Below are positions 1-12,690 of a DNA stretch of 64,000 bases, in pieces. Both the position numbers and the translations under genes were made by a program. This stretch comes from Cepaea nemoralis (Eukaryota > Mollusca > Gastropoda > Stylommatophora > Helicidae), in assembly GCA_014155875.1 (NCBI GenBank), contig JACEFZ010006331.1, positions 146,001-210,000 of the forward strand, read 5' to 3'. A model generated the notes under the pieces. That model ran no database searches and was not told the DNA's origin. It saw nothing but the letters and a program-made list of their open reading frames with translations. Numbering within the stretch: the first letter of the stretch is position 1; each line of letters starts with the position of its first letter.

Positions 1-2460
1 TGACTGTATGTCAGCTCCAGTTGTACATACCACTAGGTACCCTGACTTTATCTCAGCTCCAACTGTACACACATCTAGGCTGTACCCTGACTTTATCTCA
101 GCTCCAACTGTACACACATCTAGGCTGTACCCTGACTTTATCTCAGCTCCAACTGTACACACCTCTAGACCGTACCCTGACTTTATCTCAGCTCCAACTG
201 TACACACCACTAGGTACCCTAACTTTATCTCAGCTCCAACTGTACACACATCTAGACTGTACCCTGACTTCATCTCAGCTCCAACTGTACACACATCTAG
301 GCTGTACCCTGACTTTATCTCAGCTCCAACGTACACACCTCTAGACTGTACCCTGACTTTATCTCAGCTCCAACTGTACACACATCTAGGCTGTACCCTG
401 ACTTTATCTCAGCTCCAGTTGTACACATGGCTAGGCTGTACCCTGACTTTATCTCAGCCCCAACTGTACACACGGATAGGCTGTACCCTGAATGTATCTC
501 AGCTCCAGTTGTACACTCCTCTAGGCTTTACCCTGACTTTATCTCAGCTCCAACTGTACACACCTCTAGACTGTAACCTGACTTTATCTCAGCTCCAACT
601 GTACACACCTCTATACTGTACCCTGACGTTATCTCAGCTCCACTTGTACACACAGATAGGCTGTACCCTGACTTTATCTCAGCTCCAGTTGTACACACGG
701 CTAGGCTGTACCCTGAATTTATCTCAGCTCCAATTGTACACACCTCTTGGCTGTATCATGATTTTATCTCAGCTCCAATTGTACGCACGGCTAGGCTGTA
801 CCCTGACTTTATCTCAGCTCCAGTTGCGCACACCGCTAGGTTGTACTCTGACTTTATCTCTGCTCCAGTTGTACATTCAGTTTGGCTGTACCCTGGCTTC
901 ATCTCAGCTTCAATTGTACACACCGCTAGGCTGTACCCTGGCTTTATCTCAGCTCCAGCTGTACACACCGCTAGGTACTCTGACTTTATCTCAATTCCAA
1001 TTGTACACAGCACAGGGCTTTACCCTGACTTTATCTCAGCTCCACTTGTACATTAAGGTTGGCTGTACCCTGACTTTATCTCAGCTCCAGTTGTACACAC
1101 CATTAGACTGTACCCTGACTTTATCTCAGCTCCAGTTGTACACACCATTAGACTGTACCCTGACTTTATTTCAGCTCCAGTTGTACACACCATTAGACTG
1201 TACCCTGACTTTATCTCAGCTCCAGTTGTACACACCATTAGACTGTACCCTGACTTTATCTCAGCTCCAGTTGTACACACCATTAGACTGTACCCTGACT
1301 TTATTTCAGCTCCAGTTGTACACACCATTAGACTGTACCCTGACTTTATCTCAGCTCCAGTTGTACACACCATTAGACTGTACCCTGACTTTATCTCAGC
1401 TCCAGTTGTACACACCATTAGACTGTACCCTGACTTTATTTCAGCTCCAACTGTACACACCATTAGACTGTACCCTGACTTTATCTCAGCTCCAGTTGTA
1501 CACACCATTAGACTGTACCCTGACTTTATCTCAGCTCCAGTTGTACACACCATTAGACTGTACCCTGACTTTATTTCAGCTCCAGTTGTACACACCATTA
1601 GACTGTACCCTGACTTTATCTCAGCTCCAGTTGTACACACCATTAGACTGTACCCTGACTTTATCTCAGCTCCAGTTGTACACACCATTAGACTGTACCC
1701 TGACTTTATTTCAGCTCCAGTTGTACACACCATTAGACTGTACCCTGACTTTATCTCAGCTCCAGTTGTACACACCATTAGACTGTACCCTGACTTTATC
1801 TCAGCTCCAGTTGTACACACCATTAGACTGTACCCTGACTTTATTTCAGCTCCAACTGTACACATCACTAGGCTATAACCTGACTTTATCTCAGCTCCAC
1901 TTGTACACACCATTAGACTGTACCCTGACTTTATTTCAGCTCCAACTGTACACACCATTAGACTGTACCCTGACTTTATCTCAGCTCCAGTTGTACACAC
2001 CATTAGACTGTACCCTGACTTTATTTCAGCTCCAACTGTACACATCACTAGGCTATAACCTGACTTTATCTCAGCTCCACTTGTACACACCATTAGACTG
2101 TACCCTGACTTTATTTCAGCTCCAACTGTACACATCACTAGGCTATAACCTGACTTTATCTCAGCTCCACTTGTACACACCATTAGACTGTACCCTGACT
2201 TTATTTCAGCTCCAACTGTACACATCACTAGGCTATAACCTGACTTTATCTCAGCTCCACTTGTACACACCATTAGACTGTACCCTGACTTTATCTCAGC
2301 TCCACTTGTACACACCATTAGACTGTACCCTGACTTTATCTCAGCTCCAACTGTACACATCACTAGGCTATAAGCTGACTTTATCTCAGCTCCAGTTGTA
2401 CATTCAGTTAGACTGTACCCTGACTTTATCTCAGCTCCAGTTGTACACACAGCTCGGTTG
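1..2460. repeat. 45-bp minisatellite array A (about 54 copies)
   Basis: Tandem 45-bp units are built around CTGACTTTATCTCAGCTCC followed by a GTACACACC segment and a ..TAG.CTGTACC segment. Units from 1 to about 1060 are diverged. From about 1060 to 1850 they are nearly identical and form a three-unit (135-bp) higher-order repeat, visible as TTATC, TTATC, TTATT. From about 1850 to 2280 a two-unit (90-bp) higher-order repeat dominates. Because 45 is divisible by 3, open frames of up to 890 codons run through on both strands with a 15-residue period. I see no gene here. The array continues past the left edge of the window. Confidence 0.97.
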
Positions 2461-3060
2461 TCATCATCATTATCATGTGCCCTGCCAGCTGGCATGGACA
2501 TTCATGTATCTCCACATATCTCGGTCTTTGGTCTTCTGGATCAACTCTGCTGATGGTATGTCTCCATGCTACCGTCCCAATCCATCCAGCATCATTTCTC
2601 TTGGTCGGCCTCTGGCTCTTTTCCCCTCGATCTTTCCAGTTGTCACGATGTTCTCTAATGCCTCTCTTCTCATCACATAACCAAAGAAAGCTGTTTGTCT
2701 CTTTCTTATTGTTGTATATAGTGTTCTAGTTTCATTAGCCTGTTTCAGGCAGTCGTTGTTAGTTACTCTGGCTGTCCAAGAAATTCGCAACATTCGTCTT
2801 AGGAACCACATATTTGTTGTTTATAAGTTTTTCCTAATTTTTTCATTTACATTCCAAGATTCACTGTCATACAGGAAAAAAAACACAGGTTCTATCTAGC
2901 ACTTTAGCACTCGATGTTTTACATTCAATGATAGTGTCTTATTGCATAAGAAACTTTTCATTTCTGAAATGCAGCATTATCCTGCCCTATTCTGTTCTTA
3001 ATCTATATTGTGCACCTTCCGTCTGATTTAATAAGTGCCCCTAGGAATTTAAAAAAGGAT
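2461..3060 (-). pseudogene. Decayed non-LTR (RTE-like) reverse transcriptase, C-terminal part
   Basis: Read on the minus strand, this gives the region after the polymerase core of an endonuclease/RT-type non-LTR element: FKFLGALIKSDGRCTI, then a stretch ending LLYDSESW-like, then RRMLRISWTARVTN, FFGYVMRREALENIV and GKRARGRPREMMLDGLGR. At least one frameshift (near 2970) and several in-frame stops interrupt it, so it is dead. Downstream on the minus strand, an ATG-rich stretch (CATCATCATTATCATG on the plus strand, about 2461-2478) matches the short-repeat 3' tails of such elements. A better preserved relative lies at 11236-11603. The fragment sits inside the 45-bp minisatellite. Family placement (RTE rather than CR1/L2) is an inference. 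Confidence 0.8.
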
Positions 3061-3489
3061 GTCCCAAGACAGCCAGTAATGCCTTTCACTGCCAATAATA
3101 TGTGACTATTCATGAAATCTTGGGAAGATAATGTGGTGGTTTCCCCTTGACTTCCACATCCACATGGGGGTCTTTTACCTCTGTCTTTGACAGCCATTTC
3201 CGACTGTAAGGACAAGTGAGTGCCCTGCTCTGCTCAGCTGCAGAGTTGTCCACTTATTCCGGTGGATACTCGGTCCCCAGAGCTGTGTTAGCCACACCGT
3301 AGTGTGTTTCCATCCTCTACCGCGGGGAGGTGCAGTTGGGATTTTCCCTTCATAAAGTTATGGTCTATGATGGCTGTACCCTCATCGCATGTTGAACTCT
3401 GGATGTACACACCGCGAGTCTGTACCCTCATAAAATGTTGAGCTCTGGTTGTGATGTGATCTTTGTTCGTCAAGTATGATGATGACCAT
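3061..3489. other. Intergenic stretch with relics of the 45-bp repeat
   Basis: No credible gene. At about 3366-3455 two degenerate copies of the 45-bp unit can be read (GGCTGTACCCTCAT..., GTACACACCGCGAGTCTGTA). The neighbouring retroelement fragments therefore lie inside what was once one continuous minisatellite. The rest is unrecognised. Confidence 0.5.
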
Positions 3490-4795
3490 TCATTTCATCC
3501 AATGAGCTTGAAAGTTTGGAGCCATGATTTCTAAGATGGCTGGTAAGGCATATTTTGGCTCGAAATATTCTTTGACAATGTGGGCAAAGAATGCTTGACG
3601 TTCCAGGAGGAGGATTTCCTGCAGTGGTGTTACTTGCTCAGTATCTCCCCCCTCCATAGCTCTTGCAGTCCTGTTTGCTTGGCAAGTGACTACAGCCTTG
3701 CATAATGATGTACGCCTTGATTTTAAGTCTTTGGGAGCAGTCTCCAATTTGGGAGCGTTACCACAACGCAACTCACCGTACAAAGTTCGGTTGGAGAGCA
3801 AGGCATCCCATCTGGCATCCCTGCGAATCTGATTCTTCTTTAGTAGAGTGTGGATACTGGGCATGGACGTTCTTTCTAGGACTTCAGTGTCTGGGATCTT
3901 GTCTTGCCATTTGATCTTCAGTTGCTTCCCAAGACAGACTGTGTGGAAGTGGTTTAATTTCCTAGCCCGTTGCTTATAAACAGTCCAAGTTTCACAAGCA
4001 TATAGCAGTGTGGATAATCCGATTACTTTGTAAACTTTCAGCTTTGTTTGCCGGTTTATTTCATTTCTGGCCCATACATTCTTGTATAGTCTGCGAAAAG
4101 GTCGTTTTAGCATTGGAGATTCTTGCATTCACTTCATCATCAATTGTGGCAGCTTGTGACACAGTGCTGCCAAGATAGGTGAATTTGTCCACAACACTTA
4201 GTCTATGACCATTCACTATGATATTCGGCACAGTGTGATTATTCCCTGGAGCTGGCTGGTACATAACTACAGTCTTCTCCAAGTTGATATTGAGCCCAAA
4301 TTTGGCACAGGTATATGAGAAAGCTGAAACATTATGTTGCATATCTGCCTCTGAGTTGGCGTATAGAGCGCAATCATCAGCAAACAGGAGCCCTCTGACG
4401 GTGTCGCTGTTAATTTTGGTTTTAGCTTTCAGCCTTCTGAGATTGAATAACTTTCCATCCATACGGTAGTTGATGTCTATTCCAATGTTGTTGTTCTCGA
4501 AGGCATTGGTCAGCATGGCTGTAAACATGAGGCTGAACAGTGTAGGTGCCAGGACACATTCATACTTCACTTCTATTAGTGACATGAAAGGGCTCAGATA
4601 ATTCGCCATCTTCCTGGACTATTGCCTGCATACTATCATGAAGTTGCCGCACTATTTGGGCAAACTTTCAAGGATAACCATATTTCGCCATAATCTTCCA
4701 CAGTCCCTCTCTGCTGACTGTATCAAAAGCCTTCGGTAAGATCAATGAAAGTGGAGAACAGTTCAGGGTTCTGTTCCTGACATTTCTCTTGCAAC
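3490..4795 (-). pseudogene. Decayed non-LTR reverse transcriptase with C-terminal C2H2 zinc finger
   Basis: Minus-strand remnant of a second, different non-LTR RT. From its 5' side it shows FSTFIDLT, then after a one-base shift KAFDTVSREGLWKIMAKYG, then CVLAPTLFSLMFTAML, the catalytic RT motif as FADDCALYAN (ORF 4061-4609), VVDKFTYLGSTVS, and in another frame TLLYACETWTVY and LKIKWQDKIPDTEVL (ORF 3490-4128). A further shift near 3590 exposes CPHCQRIFRAKICLTSHLRN followed by H, a C-x2-C-x12-H-x3-H zinc finger typical of the C-terminus of this family. There are at least three frameshifts. The 5' end is cut at the boundary with the next 45-bp array, so the endonuclease and the first RT motifs are missing. 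It is non-functional. Confidence 0.85.
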
Positions 4796-7407
4796 TGGTT
4801 GTACACACTGCTAGGCTTTTCCCTCCTCAAATATTGAGATCTGGTTGTACATTCTTCTAGGTTGTGTCCTGACCATATCTTTAGCTCCGGTTGCACATTC
4901 TGCTCGGTGTATCCTGGTCATATCTTTAGCTCCGGTTGCACATTCTGCTCGGTGTATCCTGGTCATATCTCTAGCTCCGGTTGCACATTCTGCTCGGTGT
5001 ATCCTGGTCATATCTTTAGCTCCGGTTGCACATTCTGCTCGGTGTATCCTGGTCATATCTCTAGCTCCGGTTGCACATTCTGCCCGGTGTATCCTGGTCA
5101 TATCTTTAGCTCCGGTTGCACATTCTGCTCGGTGTATCCTGGTCATATCTCTAGCTCCGGTTGCACATTCTGCTCGGTGTATCCTGGTCATATCTCTAGC
5201 TCCGGTTGCACATTCTGCCCGGTGTATCCTGGTCATATCTTTAGCTCTGGTTGCACATTCTGCTCGGTGTATCCTGGTCATATCTCTAGCTCCGGTTGCA
5301 CATTCTGCTCGGTGTATCCTGGTCATATCTTTAGCTCCGGTTGCACATTCTGCTCGGTGTATCCTGGTCATATCTCTAGCTCCGGTTGCACATTCTGCCC
5401 GGTGTATCCTGGTCATATCTTTAGCTCCGGTTGCACATTCTGCTCGGTGTATCCTGGTCATATCTCTAGCTCTGGTTGCACATTCTGCTCGGTGTATCCT
5501 GGTCATATCTCTAGCTCCGGTTGCACATTCTGCTCGGTGTATCCTGGTCATATCTCTAGCTCCGGTTGCACATTCTGCTCGGTGTATCCTGGTCATATCT
5601 TTAGCTCCGGTTGCACATTCTGCTCGGTGTATCCTGGTCATATCTCTAGCTCCGGTTGCACATTCTGCTCGGTGTATCCTGGTCATATCTTTAGCTCCGG
5701 TTGCACATTCTGCTCGGTGTATCCTGGTCATATCTCTAGCTCCGGTTGCACATTCTGCCCGGTGTATCCTGGTCATATCTTTAGCTCCGGTTGCACATTC
5801 TGCTCGGTGTATCCTGGTCATATCTCTAGCTCCGGTTGCACATTCTGCTCGGTGTATCCTGGTCATATCTCTAGCTCCGGTTGCACATTCTGCCCGGTGT
5901 ATCCTGGTCATATCTTTAGCTCTGGTTGCACATTCTGCTCGGTGTATCCTGGTCATATCTCTAGCTCCGGTTGCACATTCTGCTCGGTGTATCCTGGTCA
6001 TATCTTTAGCTCTGGTTGCACATTCTGCTCGGTGTATCCTGGTCATATCTCTAGCTCTGGTTGCACATTCTGCTCGGTGTATCCTGGTCATATCTTTAGC
6101 TCCGGTTGCACATTCTGCTCGGTGTATCCTGGTCATATCTCTAGCTCCGGTTGCACATTCTGCTCGGTGTATCCTGGTCATATCTTTAGCTCCGGTTGCA
6201 CATTCTGCTCGGTGTATCCTGGTCATATCTCTAGCTCCGGTTGCACATTCTGCTCGGTGTATCCTGGTCATATCTTTAGCTCCGGTTGCACATTCTGCTC
6301 GGTGTATCCTGGTCATATCTCTAGCTCCGGTTGCACATTCTGCCCGGTGTATCCTGGTCATATCTTTAGCTCCGGTTGCACATTCTGCTCGGTGTATCCT
6401 GGTCATATCTCTAGCTCCGGTTGCACATTCTGCTCGGTGTATCCTGGTCATATCTCTAGCTCCGGTTGCACATTCTGCCCGGTGTATCCTGGTCATATCT
6501 TTAGCTCTGGTTGCACATTCTGCTCGGTGTATCCTGGTCATATCTCTAGCTCCGGTTGCACATTCTGCTCGGTGTATCCTGGTCATATCTTTAGCTCCGG
6601 TTGCACATTCTGCTCGGTGTATCCTGGTCATATCTCTAGCTCCGGTTGCACATTCTGCTCGGTGTATCCTGGTCATATCTCTAGCTCCGGTTGCACATTC
6701 TGCTCGGTGTATCCTGGTCATATCTTTAGCTCCGGTTGCACATTCTGCTCGGTGTATCCTGGTCATATCTCTAGCTCCGGTTGCACATTCTGCCCGGTGT
6801 ATCCTGGTCATATCTTTAGCTCCGGTTGCACATTCTGCTCGGTGTATCCTGGTCATATCTCTAGCTCCGGTTGCACATTCTGCTCGGTGTATCCTGGTCA
6901 TATCTCTAGCTCCGGTTGCACATTCTGCCCGGTGTATCCTGGTCATATCTTTAGCTCTGGTTGCACATTCTGCTCGGTGTATCCTGGTCATATCTCTAGC
7001 TCTGGTTGCACATTCTGCTCGGTGTATCCTGGTCATATCTCTAGCTCCGGTTGCACATTCTGCTCGGTGTATCCTGGTCATATCTCTAGCTCCGGTTGCA
7101 CATTCTGCTCGGTGTATCCTGGTCATATCTTTAGCTCTGGTTGCACATTCTGCTCGGTGTATCCTGGTCATATCTCTAGCTCCGGTTGCACATTCTGCTC
7201 GGTGTATCCTAGTCATATCTCTAGCTCCGGTTGCACATTCTGCTCGGTGTATCCTGGTCATATCTTTAGCTCCGGTTGCACATTCTGCTCGGTGTATCCT
7301 GGTCATATCTTTAGCTCCGGTTGCACATTCTGCTCGGTGTATCCTGGTCATATCTTTAGCTCTGGTTGCACATTCTGCTCGGTGTATCCTGGTCATGTCT
7401 TGAGCAG
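4796..7407. repeat. 45-bp minisatellite array B (about 58 copies)
   Basis: Homogeneous 45-bp units contain TTTAGCTCCGGTTGCACATT, then CTGCTCGGTGTATCCTGG and TCATATC. They vary at a few fixed positions (TTTAGC/TCTAGC, CTCGGT/CCCGGT, CTCCGG/CTCTGG) in recurring order, indicating higher-order repeats. The first units (4796-4880) are intermediate in sequence between this array and array A. Unit length and order of elements match array A, so A and B are diverged sister arrays. Long frames on both strands, with 15-residue periods (for example MTRIHRAECATGAKD), are artefacts. Confidence 0.97.
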
Positions 7408-7470
7408 TTAGACATCAGATTAGCAAACGCGTTGTACGAGACGATTCAGGGATGTTGGCCTGGGATTGTC

Positions 7471-7942
7471 TACATGATCTGGCACAACTCTTGGGGCCTC
7501 ACAACAACTCTACATGATCTGGCACAACTCTTGGGGCCTCACAACAACTCTACATGATCTGGCACAACTCTTGGGGCCTCACAACAACTCTACATGATCT
7601 GGCACAACTCTTGGGGCCTCACAACAACTCTACATGATCTGGCACAACTCTTGGGGCCTCACAACAACTCTACATGATCTGGCACAACTCTTGGGGCCTC
7701 ACAACAACTCTACATGATCTGGCACAACTCTTGGGGCCTCACAACAACTCTACATGATCTGGCACAACTCTTGGGGCCTCACAACAACTCTACATGATCT
7801 GGCACAACTCTTGGGCCCCACAACAACTCTACATGATCTGACACAACTCTTGGGGCCTCACAACAACTCTACATGATCTGGCACAACTCTTGGGGCCTCA
7901 CAACAACTCTACATGATCTGGCACAACTCTTGGGGCCTCACA
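7471..7942. repeat. 40-bp tandem array C (about 12 copies)
   Basis: The repeated unit is TACATGATCTGGCACAACTC followed by TTGGGGCCTCACAACAACTC (40 bp). Units are almost identical, apart from one with TTGGGCCCC and one with CTGACAC. About 60 bp of unique sequence separates it from array B. No coding content. Confidence 0.96.
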
Positions 7943-8048
7943 ACACTTCCATCTCAACCAGTGTTGTCTTTGGTATCAAGAAATTCAAGGCATGTAGTTA
8001 AATAATTACATATGCAACATTCTTCTGATGTATACTTGGGCGGTTAGA

Positions 8049-8575
8049 TAATGATTGATTGATTGATTTAAGAACCGACATCACAGCATTCGGGGCATTC
8101 CCATAAGCGCTCCGTCCCCATCCTCAGAAGCCAGCGAAGAGTTCCAACCCAATAGTACCAGTAGCAATCTGATTATATGTGCGTCTCACCTTTCCTCTAA
8201 GCGTCGAGCATCGGCCAGATTCCCTCGTCACTCCTCGCTGTCGCATTCTTGCCAGACCATGGTGATCCACGTGCTCCCACAAGGCCGCAACTACGTCTGC
8301 CTTGTCATGTATCAATACTCCACCAAGTTCTGCAGAGCCAGCCAATCTGTCCGCCTGTTCATTCCCCAGCACACCAGCATGCCCCGGAGAAAAGATCCAG
8401 ACGATGCTTATCACCCGTGACCTCCGAAGCGAAGCAAGCTAATCGGCACGAAGCTTGCCAGTCCTCACCCTACTCAGCATGCTTTCTGGGTCAGTTACAA
8501 TCACGATGTGTGTGTGTGTCGTATTCTCCATCGAGCGGAAAGCTGCACTGACTGCCTCCACTGCCTGACTGCGGT
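8049..8575 (-). pseudogene. RNase H domain fragment of a non-LTR retrotransposon with (AATC)n tail
   Basis: On the minus strand one frame reads QAVEAVSAAFRSMENTTHTH, IVIVTDPESMLSRVRTGKLR, a single in-frame TAG, LASLRRSRVISIVWIFSPGH, then AGVLGNEQADRLAG and about 60 further residues. TDPESM and NEQADRLAG match the third and last acidic motifs of retroelement RNase H, and SPGHAGVLGNEQAD is the usual C-terminal signature. The first two catalytic motifs and all of the RT are missing (5' truncation). Downstream, a GATTGATTGATTGATT run (about 8049-8070, plus strand) is an (AATC)n 3' tail. It is a different subfamily from the element at 59355-60715. Confidence 0.8.
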
Positions 8576-9034
8576 TAGATAATAAGATGTTACAGTTGGT
8601 GTACAGACAAAAACAACAAAATAAAAAGAGAACGATAGCCGAACAATGTACAGAAAAACACAAATAACCAACACATGTCAACATAACATTCCTGTTGTGA
8701 ATGAAAGGACACGCGACCTAATAGAGGGTCAACACCCAATCGAGGCTAAACTCAAACGTGGCTGGCCTGAAGTGTCTGTCTTCTGATGTCTCGTAATTTC
8801 TAGAGGTCACACCAGATCATCAAACAGGTTTAGGTACGTTCCCGAGATGTATTTTCCCCTGGGTGAAATTGTCTTTTAAGCCAGTCAACATCTGATAACA
8901 TAAATGAAAGGCCCGACTAATGAAGGATACAGAATATCGACAGAGAAACAAACACAGGCATTTGTGTACGTGTTCAGGCAGGTATAAACAGACTTAGCAG
9001 GTCGCCGGGAGGTGAAACAACAGGGCAACCCATC
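8576..9034. other. Unique intergenic or intronic sequence
   Basis: Single-copy-looking sequence with no recognised domain, splice-bounded exon or repeat. The small ORFs here show no family signature. Confidence 0.4.
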
Positions 9035-10772
9035 GTTCAATTTATCTCTCATACAACCGACACCAGTAGATAAATAATGTATCTCTTCTACAACCGACAC
9101 CAGTAGATTACTAATTTATCTCTCCTACAACTGACACCAGTAGATTACTAATTTATCTCTCCTACAACTGACACCAGTAGATTACTAATTTATCTCTCCT
9201 ACAACTGACACCAGTAGATTACTAATTTATCTCTCCTACAACTGACACCAGTAGATTACTAATTTATCTCTCCTACAACTGACACCAGTAGATTACTAAT
9301 TTATCTCTTCTACAACGGACATCAGTAGATTACTAATTTATCTCTCCTACAACTGACACCAGTAGATTATTAATTTATCTCTCCTACAACCGACACCAGC
9401 AGATTACTAATTTATCTCTCCTACAACTGACACCAGTAAATTACTAATTTATCTCTCCTACAACTGACACCAGTAGATTACTAATTTATCTCTCCTACAA
9501 CCGACACCAGTAAATTACTAATTTATCTCTCCTACAACTGACACAAGTAGATTACTAATTTATCTCTCCTACAACTGACACCAGTAGATTAGTAATTTAT
9601 CTCTCCTACAACTGACACCAGTAAATTACTAATTTATCTCTCCTACAACTGACACCAGTAGATTACTAATTTATCTCTCCTACAACCGACACCAGTAAAT
9701 TACTAATTTATCTCTCCTACAACTGACACCAGTAGATTACTAATTTATTTCTCCTACAACCGACACCAGTAGATTACTAATTTATCTCTCCTACAACTGA
9801 CACCAGTAGATTACTAATTTATCTCTCCTACAACTGACACCAGTAGATTACTAATTTATCTCTCCTACAACTGACACCAGTAGATTACTAATTTATCTCT
9901 TCTACAACCGACACCAGTAGATAAATAATGTATCTCTTCTACAACCGACACCAGTAGATTACTAATTTATCTCTCCTACAACTGACACCAGTAGATTACT
10001 AATTTATCTCTCCTACAACTGACACCAGTAGATTACTAATTTATCTCTCCTACAACTGACACCAGTAGATTACTAATTTATCTCTCCTACAACTGACACC
10101 AGTAGATTACTAATTTATCTCTCCTACAACTGACACCAGTAGATTACTAATTTATCTCTTCTACAACGGACATCAGTAGATTACTAATTTATCTCTCCTA
10201 CAACTGACACCAGTAGATTATTAATTTATCTCTCCTACAACCGACACCAGCAGATTACTAATTTATCTCTCCTACAACTGACACCAGTAAATTACTAATT
10301 TATCTCTCCTACAACTGACACCAGTAGATTACTAATTTATCTCTCCTACAACCGACACCAGTAAATTACTAATTTATCTCTCCTACAACTGACACAAGTA
10401 GATTACTAATTTATCTCTCCTACAACTGACACCAGTAGATTAGTAATTTATCTCTCCTACAACTGACACCAGTAAATTACTAATTTATCTCTCCTACAAC
10501 TGACACCAGTAGATTACTAATTTATCTCTCCTACAACCGACACCAGTAAATTACTAATTTATCTCTCCTACAACTGACACCAGTAGATTACTAATTTATT
10601 TCTCCTACAACCGACACCAGTAGATTACTAATTTATCTCTCCTACAACTGACACCAGTAGATTACTAATTTATCTCTCCTACAACTGACACCAGTAGATT
10701 ACTAATTTATCTCTCCGACACCAGTAGATTACTAATTTATCTCTCCTACAACCTACAACCGACGCCAGTAGG
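9035..10772. repeat. 37-bp tandem array D containing an 851-bp duplication
   Basis: The unit is CTCCTACAACTGACACCAGT followed by AGATTACTAATTTATCT (37 bp), about 47 copies. Rare variants recur exactly 851 bp (23 units) apart: TACAACGGAC at 9311 and 10162, CGACACCAGC at 9391 and 10242, ACACAAGTAG at 9541 and 10392. The array therefore contains two copies of a 23-unit block. There are no open frames of note because 37 is not a multiple of 3. Confidence 0.96.
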
Positions 10773-11235
10773 TTAATAATTTATGTATCTCTCCTGCAAC
10801 AGACACCTTTGTTGTCCGAGAGTTCAGTGCCCTTGCTAAATCCCAGATCAGATTCACTTCGGCATTCCTCAGTAAACACAGTTAACCATCGCCAGAACAA
10901 TAGAATAATCTAGAACAGTAATAACGTATGCAGTTTTATATACAAATAGACGAAAGAGGTAATCTGTTAAGTGGAGAAGTTAAGCGAATTGTTAATGTTA
11001 ATTACAGACATGACACCTTCTGCTCGATCCACCAGACCTTCAGGTAGAGAACATAAACCTTTTTCTTGACACTTAAAACAGCAGCGGTATACATTCATGG
11101 AGCTTGACATGTGAACGCTGGTTAATGTATATTGAGAACAGTTCCACCCCAGGTCGGTCATTGCCTCTTAGGAAAATCTAATGCTCTGTTTATTAATCTT
11201 GGTCAACCCGTCGCTGCCGACAGATGGCACTCTGA
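10773..11235. other. Unique sequence without recognised features
   Basis: Non-repetitive sequence between the 37-bp array and the next retroelement fragment. A 64-codon minus-strand ORF (10967-11161) and a short plus-strand frame near 10810-10890 exist, but neither has a family signature or convincing splice sites. Confidence 0.35.
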
Positions 11236-11269
<34 letters not shown>

Positions 11270-11603
11270 GAGTGCCATGCCAGTTAGCGTAGGTGATCAT
11301 GACTCTCCACAGATCTCGGTCTTTGGTGTTCTGGATCAACTCTGCTGCTGATATTCCTCCATGCCACCGTCTCAATCCGTCCAGCACCATTTCTCTTGGT
11401 CTGCCTCTGCCTCTCTTCCCCTCAATCTTTCCAGTTGTCACGATGTTCTCCAATGCCTCTCTTCTCATCACATGACCGAAGAAAGATGTTTGTCTCTTTC
11501 TTATTGTTGTATAAAATGTTCTGGTTTCATTAGCCTGTTTCATGCAATCGTCGTTAGTTACTCTGGCAGTCCAAGGAATTCGCAACATTCGTCTTACTGA
11601 CAT
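11236..11603 (-). pseudogene. RTE-like RT C-terminal fragment with (ATG)n tail
   Basis: One clean minus-strand frame (11265-11603) gives RRMLRIPWTARVTNDDCMKQ, FFGHVMRREALENIVTTGKI, GRGRPREMVLDGLRRWHGG and ends ITYANWHGTR. This is the extreme C-terminus of the family seen at 2461-3060. A (CAT)n run at 11236-11272, (ATG)n on the minus strand, is the 3' microsatellite tail. The fragment is abruptly cut at about 11603, where the next tandem array begins. It is a 5'-truncated insertion and not a gene. Confidence 0.85.
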
Positions 11604-12690
11604 CTATGCTGCTATGATATACATGTATGGTGACATAATAGACACATATTGTGTTATGATATACATGTATGGTGATATAATAGACACCTATTGTGCTATT
11701 TATGGTGCTATAAACACGCATGTGGTGATATAATAGACATCTGTGGTACTATAATTGACATCTACTGTGCTATTATATAAATCAATGGTACTATAATGGG
11801 CATCTATGGTGCTATAATATAAATATATGGTACTATAATGGGCATCTAAGGTGCTATAATATAAATCTATGGTACTATAATGGGCATCTATGGTGCTATA
11901 ATATAAATCTATGGTACTATAATGGGCATCTATGGTGCTATAATATAAATCTATGGTACTATAATGGGCATCTAAGGTGCTATAATATAAATCCATGGTA
12001 CTATAATGGGCATCTAAGGTGCTATAATATAAATCTATGGTACTATAATGGGCATCTATGGTGCTATAATATAAATCTATGGTACTATAATGGACATCTA
12101 TGGTGCTATAATATAAATCTATGGTACTATAATGGACATCTATGGTGCTATAATATAAATCTATGGTACTATAATGGACATCTATGGTGCTATAATATAA
12201 ATCTATGGTACTATAATGGGCATCTATGGTGCTATAATATAAATCTATGGTACTATAATGGGCATCTATGGTGCTATAATATAAATCTATGGTACTATAA
12301 TGGGCTATAATAAGCATCTATGGGGTGTATAATGGACACATATGATGTTATAATAAACACCAATTGAGATATAAAAGACACTTTTGGTGCTGTAATGGAC
12401 ATCTATGATGCTATAATAAACAGAGACGGTGCTAAAATAGATATCTATTATGCAATAATAGATATCTATGGTATTGTAATAGACACATATGGCGCTATAA
12501 TGGACATCTATTTAGCTATAAAATACACTAGTGGTGTTATAATAGACACCCAATATATGACATAAGAGACACTATTGTGCTATAATGAACATCTGTGGTG
12601 CTATAATATGCAAACATCGTGCTGTAATGACCCATGATGCTATAATTGACTTCTACGGAGATATAACAAACATCTACGGTGCTATAATAG
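11604..12690. repeat. 21/42-bp tandem array E1
   Basis: Dimeric 42-bp unit made of two related 21-mers, CTATGGTGCTATAATATAAA(T) and CTATGGTACTATAATGGGCA(T). It is regular from about 11780 to 12310 and degenerate up to 12690, where 21-bp steps are still visible (GGTGCTATAATAGACATC-like). The long minus-strand frame rich in YYSTID is an artefact of the 21-bp period. Confidence 0.95.

Noticed and set aside
8..2680. 890-codon plus-strand ORF and 482-codon minus-strand ORF
   Set aside because: Both run through the 45-bp minisatellite with a 15-residue period and end in retroelement remnants. There is no start context, domain or codon-level constraint.
4811..7403. Three overlapping ORFs of about 850 codons on both strands
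   Set aside because: Artefacts of array B (45 bp, no stop in three frames).
10967..11161. 64-codon minus-strand ORF as a gene
   Set aside because: Short, no homology signature and no splice-site support.
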